From positions 1-8,370 of the forward strand of contig JAKOSZ010000004.1 of the NCBI GenBank assembly GCA_029776555.1: a stretch of 8,370 nt of DNA, read 5' to 3'. This document shows, piece by piece, positions 6,566 to 8,370 of this stretch. Within the stretch, counting starts at the first letter, position 1. The number at the start of each line of letters is the position of its first letter. A program made the position numbers and the translations under genes. The stretch comes from Bacillota bacterium (GTDB taxonomy: Bacteria; Bacillota; Clostridia; Acetivibrionales; JAKOSZ01). The notes under the pieces were generated by a model. That model was not told the DNA's origin. It ran no database searches and saw only the letters and a program-made list of their open reading frames with translations.

Positions 6566-6641
6566 GAATAAGATCCGGCCGCTTCCCTTGCAGGCTGCTG
6601 CGAGGCATAAGGTCCGGTTTGGTATAAAAGCTTCGGGAAAC

Positions 6642-6670
6642 AAAAAAGCGGCGCTTTTCATGCTGCGCCG
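6642..6670 (-). terminator. Terminator-like hairpin oriented to the minus strand
   Basis: CGGCGC (6649-6654) pairs perfectly with GCGCCG (6665-6670) around a ten-base loop. On the + strand a run of six As (6642-6647) comes before the stem and no T-run follows it. Read on the minus strand, the stem is therefore followed by six Ts, the form of an intrinsic terminator. No minus-strand gene is visible nearby. It may stop antisense transcription running back from wecB, or be a plain hairpin in the wecB leader. Confidence 0.45.
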
Positions 6671-6711
6671 GAAATATTAGCCAACAACTAACGTAACACA
6701 GGTGGACCAAG

Positions 6712-7866
6712 ATGAGAAAACTTAAAGTAATGTCCATATTCGGGACAAGGCCCGATGCGGTAAAAATGGCACCGCTTATTCACGAGCTTAAGAAATGCAG
6801 CCACATCGAATCAACGGTCTGTGTAACGGCGCAGCACCGCCAGATGCTGGACCAGGTTCTGGACATATTCGGCATTGTCCCGGACTTTGACCTGGATATC
6901 ATGAGGGACAGGCAGACCCTGGAGCAGATAACAATAAGGGCGCTGGAGGGCTTGAGCCAGGTACTGGAAGCTGCCCAGCCGGATATAGTCCTTGTCCACG
7001 GCGATACCACCACATGCTTTACGGCCAGCCTGGCGGCTTTCTATAAAAAAATAAACGTGGGGCACGTGGAAGCCGGCCTCAGGACCTTTGACAAATACTT
7101 CCCCTACCCGGAAGAAATGAACCGGAAGCTCACAGCCGCTTTGGCCGATCTGCACTTTGCCCCTACCCGGTCCAACAAGGAGAACCTTTTACGGGAAAGT
7201 GTCAGGGAAGAAAGGATATATGTCACCGGCAACACGGTTATTGACGCCTTGAGGATGACCGTCTCGGAAAACTACGTATTCCAGAATGAAACACTTAAGA
7301 ACATAGATTTTGCAAACAAGCGCATCATCACGGTGGAAGCCCACAGGAGGGAAAACCTGGGCGATCCCTTAAAAAACATCTGCAGAGCCCTTTTACATAT
7401 TGTCAATAAATTCTCCGACGTGGAAATCGTGTACTCGGTCCACATGAACCCGGCGGTGAAGGAAACGGTAACGGAGGTCCTGGACGGACATCCCAGGGTC
7501 CACCTTATTGAACCCCTCAACGTCCGGGAGTGGCATAACCTCATAAACAAGTCCTTCCTTGTCATGACGGACTCGGGCGGGCTCCAGGAGGAAGCGCCTT
7601 CCCTGGGCAAACCGGTACTGGTCTTAAGGAATGAAACCGAAAGGCCTGAGGCCGTAGCCGCAGGAACAGTCAAACTGGCCGGTACGGAAGAGGAAAGCAT
7701 TATGGAGCATGCCTTCACCCTTCTAAGCGGCCCCAGTGAATACTGCCGGATGGCAAAGGCCGTCAACCCTTATGGGGACGGAAAGGCTTCAGTTCGCATT
7801 GTAAAGGCCCTGCTCTACGAGTTCGGCTATACGTCTGAAAAGCCCCCGGAGTTTAAAATTGAATAA
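6712..7866 (+). CDS. wecB: UDP-N-acetylglucosamine 2-epimerase (non-hydrolysing)
   Basis: The enzyme interconverts UDP-GlcNAc and UDP-ManNAc in the cytoplasm. UDP-ManNAc is the donor for the second sugar of teichoic-acid linkage units and related polymers (B. subtilis MnaA, E. coli WecB). The 384-residue protein has the GT-B fold signatures. They are FGTRPDAVKMAPL at 10-22, VHGDTTT with Asp98, GHVEAGLRT with Glu120, PEEMNR at 133-138, VTGNTVIDAL at 171-180, AHRRENLG with His211, and TDSGGLQEE at 286-294 leading into ETERPEAV. All residues equivalent to the known E. coli catalytic set (Asp95, Glu117, Glu131, His213) appear present. Family variants usually read GTRPEA and TAHRREN; here they are GTRPDA and EAHRREN, minor differences. 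The ATG at 6712 has AGGTGG six bases upstream. The gene ends just before a strong terminator and so closes its transcription unit. Confidence 0.96.
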   Translation: MRKLKVMSIFGTRPDAVKMAPLIHELKKCSHIESTVCVTAQHRQMLDQVLDIFGIVPDFDLDIMRDRQTLEQITIRALEGLSQVLEAAQPDIVLVHGDTTTCFTASLAAFYKKINVGHVEAGLRTFDKYFPYPEEMNRKLTAALADLHFAPTRSNKENLLRESVREERIYVTGNTVIDALRMTVSENYVFQNETLKNIDFANKRIITVEAHRRENLGDPLKNICRALLHIVNKFSDVEIVYSVHMNPAVKETVTEVLDGHPRVHLIEPLNVREWHNLINKSFLVMTDSGGLQEEAPSLGKPVLVLRNETERPEAVAAGTVKLAGTEEESIMEHAFTLLSGPSEYCRMAKAVNPYGDGKASVRIVKALLYEFGYTSEKPPEFKIE

Positions 7867-7909
7867 AATTTAAACCCCGGACGAATTTGGCGGAGCTTTC
7901 GTTAAGATT

Positions 7910-7942
7910 CCCCGGCACAACGCCCTGCCGGGGTTAATTTTA
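7910..7942 (+). terminator. Strong intrinsic terminator after wecB
   Basis: CCCCGGCA (7910-7917) pairs perfectly with TGCCGGGG (7926-7933) around an eight-base loop and is followed by TTAATTTTA. The position, 44 bases after the wecB stop and ahead of a new promoter, supports termination of the upstream block. Confidence 0.85.
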
Positions 7943-7967
7943 CCGAATAATTCCGGAATTTTAAGAA

Positions 7968-7996
7968 TTGTATGCCAAAATCTTTTGTGCTATTAT
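7968..7996 (+). promoter_or_regulatory. Sigma-A promoter, probably of the atp operon
   Basis: TTGTAT (7968-7973) and TATTAT (7991-7996) are separated by exactly 17 bases, and TGC precedes the -10, making it an extended -10. Transcription would begin near 8003. The site follows a strong terminator and faces the atpI-like gene, leaving a leader of about 190 bases. Confidence 0.6.
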
Positions 7997-8010
7997 ATTA
8001 AAGTTTAAAG

Positions 8011-8029
8011 CGGCTGTTGATAAACAGCG
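8011..8029 (+). other. Leader hairpin 1 upstream of the atpI-like gene
   Basis: GCTGTT (8013-8018) pairs with AACAGC (8023-8028) around a GATA tetraloop. The flanking C8011-G8029 can pair if G8012 bulges. It lies about ten bases after the predicted transcription start, where 5' stem-loops often slow mRNA decay. That role is inferred. Confidence 0.4.
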
Positions 8030-8100
8030 TTAAATTTGGGTAAATACTTGCATGGAGGGACTTAACGGAATTTAATCACGGGCGTTTGGCAGGAGCGGAC

Positions 8101-8163
8101 TTGTTTTGTTTAAAACTCTTTCATCCAGTGGAGGGCTTCACTGGTATGAAAGATTTTAAATAA
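8101..8163 (+). CDS. Possible 20-codon leader peptide ORF
   Basis: A TTG at 8101 has AGGAG five bases upstream (8091-8095) and opens a 20-codon frame ending in TAA at 8161-8163. The peptide begins MFCLKLFHPVEG and ends in MKDFK. It covers almost exactly the long hairpin at 8109-8160, so a ribosome translating it would unfold that hairpin. No run of one amino acid is present that would point to classical amino-acid attenuation. It could be a chance ORF, and I recognise no homologue. Confidence 0.25.
   Translation: MFCLKLFHPVEGFTGMKDFK
8109..8160 (+). terminator. Long hairpin in the atp leader, possible attenuator
   Basis: Three consecutive arms pair: TTTAAAA (8109-8115) with TTTTAAA (8154-8160), CTTTCAT (8118-8124) with ATGAAAG (8146-8152), and CCAGTG (8125-8130) with CACTGG (8139-8144). 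Only small bulges interrupt them and the loop is the eight bases GAGGGCTT. That makes about 20 base pairs. The A-tract before and T-tract after the central stem give a terminator-like form readable in both directions, though the T-tract has only four Ts. It sits between the predicted promoter and the atpI-like start, so it may attenuate the operon, or serve as a processing or stabilising structure. Confidence 0.5.
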
Positions 8164-8191
8164 AGGGAGCAAAAACGCAAAACAGGTTTGG

Positions 8192-8370
8192 GTGGAAGCT
8201 TTAGCTTTGCTTAAGAAAGGCTATTACAAAAGCGTTTTAAAAAAGGCATTGATACTGTACGCAGTCTCAACGGTTATAGTTATGACGGCCTTCCGCGGAC
8301 ACCGGCTGCCTGTTCTGACGGGCCTGACCGTCGGCATTATTCTGGCTGCTGCTAAACTTGCCGCCCTGTG
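8192..8370 (+). CDS. atpI: AtpI-like ATP synthase subunit I, 3' end outside window
   Basis: The frame opens with a GTG at 8192 and is still open at the window edge after 59 codons. The visible part has a short basic N-terminus (two Lys-Lys pairs) followed by two hydrophobic segments near residues 18-34 and 40-59, separated by a short turn containing Arg and His. This fits the first helical hairpin of the small AtpI family, which assists c-ring assembly or magnesium supply for F1Fo ATP synthase. Gene context supports the call: in Clostridia and Bacillus, upp and wecB/mnaA-type genes commonly precede atpI-atpB. The ribosome site is weak (AGG at 8184-8186), and an in-frame stop at 8147-8149 limits upstream extension. 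The sequence is not distinctive enough to exclude another small membrane protein. Confidence 0.6.
   Translation, partial: MEALALLKKGYYKSVLKKALILYAVSTVIVMTAFRGHRLPVLTGLTVGIILAAAKLAAL

Noticed and set aside
6618..6628. TGGTATAAA as an extended -10 promoter for wecB
   Set aside because: There is no -35 at a workable distance and the -10 is imperfect, so evidence is weaker than for the other promoter calls.
8052..8075. Seven-codon ATG ORF in the atp leader
   Set aside because: It has no Shine-Dalgarno upstream and is too short to distinguish from chance.

Overview
The window is a compact stretch of chromosome in which every gene lies on the + strand. Its gene order is prfA, ZIP metal transporter, tsaC/ywlC, ywlE, rpiB, upp, dCMP deaminase, tagO/wecA-type transferase, wecB/mnaA, and the first part of an atpI-like gene. 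This order is typical of Bacillota, most likely a member of the Clostridia. Supporting signs are Shine-Dalgarno sites rich in AGGAGG-like motifs, frequent GTG/TTG starts, heavy use of AGG (Arg) and ATA (Ile) codons, and a moderately GC-rich composition by eye. I cannot name a genus from the sequence alone.

Positions 1-1864 hold the 3' part of prfA (release factor 1; the first 15 or so codons lie before the window) and a ZIP-family metal transporter whose Shine-Dalgarno site can fold into a small GC-rich hairpin. Positions 1865-2059 are non-coding and contain several hairpins ending in a terminator-like structure. Positions 2060-3635 hold two tightly spaced genes, tsaC (tRNA t6A synthesis) and ywlE (protein arginine phosphatase). 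A near-consensus sigma-A promoter sits just before rpiB. rpiB, upp and the dCMP deaminase gene (3691-5326) cover pentose phosphate isomerisation, uracil salvage and dUMP supply. tagO/wecA (5426-6565) and wecB (6712-7866) make the lipid-linked GlcNAc-1-phosphate and the UDP-ManNAc used to build cell-wall glycopolymers.

A strong terminator at 7910-7942 closes this block. A new promoter (about 7968-7996) then begins what is probably the ATP synthase operon. Its roughly 190-base leader carries two hairpins, one with about 20 base pairs, plus a possible 20-codon leader ORF. The window ends inside an atpI-like membrane protein gene.

The protein-coding content is ordinary housekeeping. I see no mobile element, CRISPR array, toxin-antitoxin pair, defence island or tRNA/rRNA gene. 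The items worth a second look are regulatory: the leader before the atp genes, the structured segment before tsaC, the occluded Shine-Dalgarno of the metal transporter, and the unusual promoter geometry at rpiB. Upp also has an unusual residue in its PRPP-binding motif.
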